Source: Ridgeia piscesae (taxonomy: Eukaryota > Annelida > Polychaeta > Sabellida > Siboglinidae). From it: a stretch of DNA of 64,000 nt. The stretch spans positions 162,501 through 226,500 of the forward strand of contig JAODUO010000546.1 in NCBI GenBank assembly GCA_025642075.2. The letters run 5' to 3'. Positions 61,700 to 64,000 of this stretch are shown here, in pieces. The notes beneath the pieces were generated by a model. The model had not been told where the DNA came from. It did not search any database and saw only the letters and a list, made by a program, of their open reading frames with translations. How positions within the stretch are numbered: the first letter of the stretch is position 1; every line of letters begins with the position of its first letter. Both the position numbers and the translations under genes were made by a program.

Positions 61700-64000
61700 A
61701 CAATCACTAAAGATGACAAAGATGAACAAACCACTAAAGATGACAAAGGTGAACAAACCACTAAAGATGACAAAGGTGAACAAACCACTAAAGATGACAA
61801 AGGTGAACAAACCACTAAAGATGACAAAGGTGAACAAACCACTAAAGATGACAAAGGTGAACAAACCACTAAAGATGACAAATAAACAAAATGTAAAATA
61901 AACAAAATGAACTTGAAAACCACTAAAGATGACAAAGGTGAACAAACCACTAAAGATGACAAAGGTGAACAAACCACTAAAGATGACAAAGGTGAACAAA
62001 CCACTAAAGATGACAAAGGTGAACAAACCACTAAAGATGACAAAGGGAAGGGGAAACCCACTAAAGATAAAAAGGGGTGAACAAACCACTAAAATGACAA
62101 AAGGGAAAAAACCATAAAAGCAAAGGTAAAAAAACCCCAAAAAGGTGAAAAAGGGGGAACAAACCTTTAAAGATGAAAAAGGGTGAACAAACCACTAAAG
62201 ATAAAAAAAGGGTGAACAAACCATTTAAAGATGACAAAGGTGAAAAAACCCCACTAAAGATGACAAAGGGTTCAAAACAAAAATAAATAAAAAAAAGTGA
62301 AAAGGGAAAAAACCTTAAAGATAAAAAGGGGTGAACAAACCACAAAAGGTAAAAGGGGTGAAAAAACCCAAAAAAAATTTTTGGAAAAAGGGTGAACAAA
62401 CCACTAAAGATGACAAAGGTGAACAAACCACTAAAGATGACAAAGGTGAACAAACCACTAAAGATGACAAAGGTGAACAAACCACTAAAGATGACAAAGG
62501 TGAACAAACCACTAAAGATGACAAAGGTGAACAAACCACTAAAGATGACAAAGGTGAACAAACCAAAAAATAAAAATGAACAAACCATAAAGAGGGAAAA
62601 AGGGTGAAAAAACCCATTTAAAAAAAGGGCTAATAAAGATGAAAATTTAAAAAATTAAAATAAAAGGTGAAAAAACCAAAAAGATGAAAAAGGTGCAAAC
62701 CACTAAAGAGGGAAAATAAACCCAAACCCATAAAGATGACAAAGGTGAAAACCAAAAGAAAACAAATGAAAAACCCAAAAAAGTGAAAAAGGTGAAAAAA
62801 CCACTAAAGATGAAATTAAAAATAAAGATAAACAAATAAATAAAAAAGATGAAAGGTGAACAAACCACTAAAGATGACAAAGGTGAACAAACCACTAAAG
62901 ATGAAAAGGTGAACAAACCACTAAAGATGACAAAGGTGAACAAACCACTAAAGATGACAAAGGTGAACAAACCACTAAAGATGACAAAGGTGAACAAACC
63001 ACTAAAGATGACAAAGGTGAACAAACCACTAAAGATGACAAAGGTGAACAAACCCATAAAGATAAAATTAAAAATTGAGCGGTAACCCCTTTTAAAGTGA
63101 AAAAGGGTGAAAAAACCAAAAAAAGATGAAAAAGGTGAACAAACCACTAAAGATGAAAAAGGGTAAACAAACCTCTAAAATGAAAAAGGTGAAAAACCAA
63201 CAAAAAGATGAAAAAGGGGTGAACAAACCACTAAAGATGACGGTGAACAAACCATAAAGATGACAAAGGTGAACAAACAACTAAAGATGACAAAGGTGAA
63301 AATCCCAAAAGATGACAAAGGTGAACAAACAACTAAAGATGACAAAGGTGAACAAACCACTAAAGATGACAAAGGTGAATAAACCACTAAAGATGACAAA
63401 GGTGAACAAACCACTAAAGATGACAAAGGTGAACATACCCAAAATAAAAAGGTAAACCCCAAAAAATAAAAGGTGAAAAAACCCATAAAGTTTTAAAAAG
63501 GTGAACAAAATAAAAGTAAAAGGTAAACAAACCAAAAAAGATGAAAAAGGTGAAAAAACCACAAAAGGGAATGAAAAAAAGGTGAACAACCACTAAAGAT
63601 GACAAAGGGGGCAAACCAAAAAGATGAAAAAGGGCCCACAAAAGATAAAAAAGGGTGAACAAACCATTAAAGATGAAAAAGGGGTGAAAAACCATAAAGA
63701 TAAAAAAAGGTAAAAACCCTAAAGATGACAAAGGTGAACAAACCACTAAAGATGACAAAGGTGAACAAACCACTAAAGATGACAAAGGTGAACAAACCAC
63801 TAAAGATGACAAAGGTGAACAAACCACTAAAGATGACAAAGGTGAACAAACCACTAAAGATGACAAAGGTGAAAAAACCTTAAAAGAAAAGGTGAACAAA
63901 CCACTAAAGATAAAAGGTGAAAACCACTAAAAATCCCCTCAAAACAAAATAAAAGGTGAACAAACCACTAAAGATGACAAAGGTGAACAAACCACTAAAG
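61700..64000. repeat. 27-bp minisatellite, runs off the window; middle part degraded
   Basis: Unit ACTAAAGATGACAAAGGTG AACAAACC (27 bp). Clean blocks lie at about 61720-62050, 62395-62565, 62850-63055, 63240-63430 and 63715-63870. Between them are copies with many small indels, mostly within A, G or C runs. Because 27 is a multiple of three, open frames of 60-175 codons arise in several frames on both strands; none is a credible gene. It lies in the PARG intron after 61358. Confidence 0.95.

Noticed and set aside
61657..63899. Many 60-175-codon frames with repeats such as MTKVNKPLK or SSLVVCSPL
   Set aside because: Artefacts of the 27-bp array on both strands; no start context, no domain, and the frames break wherever units decay.
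61700..64000. A sixth clear junction-spanning array in PARG
   Set aside because: The unit does not match the last visible exon end, and the expected next exon would start with Ala-Tyr-Cys-Gly codons that the unit lacks.

Overview
This is animal nuclear DNA, probably from a marine invertebrate; the phylum cannot be fixed from sequence alone. It is AT-rich and holds intron-rich genes with GT/AG introns, many LINE relics, tRNA-derived SINE-like repeats, TIR elements, microsatellites and an exceptional load of minisatellites. Nothing prokaryotic or viral was seen.

Layout: 1-1.2 kb, unassigned, with a cluster of ACGTCA words. 1.2-4.56 kb, a broken CR1/Jockey-type LINE (+) interrupted by a 364-bp inverted-repeat element. 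4.93-10.76 kb, COX18 (+), five exons, 364 aa. 12.97-37.42 kb, a secreted modular serine protease (+), which I reconstructed as 27 exons and 1240 aa with every splice phase agreeing: signal peptide, furin-type site, SRCR, C-type lectin, kringle, LDLa, PAN/Apple, LDLa, SRCR, LDLa, SRCR, trypsin. 38.30-41.62 kb, ribosomal protein S24 (-), convergent with the protease, with a TOP-like mRNA start. 41.6-50 kb, mostly non-coding, with an 89-bp array and LINE relics. 50.2-61.36 kb, the middle of PARG (+), poly(ADP-ribose) glycohydrolase, with the GGG...QEE catalytic signature; its 3' end lies beyond the window. 61.7-64 kb, a 27-bp array inside a PARG intron.

The most unusual signal is that five minisatellites in two neighbouring genes each lie across an exon/intron junction, so every repeat unit carries a copy of the local splice site and the exon edge. 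They sit at the acceptor of COX18 exon 5 and, in the protease, at the donors of exons 4, 19 and 24 and the acceptor of exon 8. A decayed case may precede a PARG catalytic exon. This looks like tandem amplification of splice junctions tolerated because each copy remains a potential splice site. One array (34.4-34.8 kb) would give in-frame 14-residue insertions if later donors were used. COX18, RPS24 and PARG are unrelated housekeeping genes; the protease is the accessory, exon-shuffled one.
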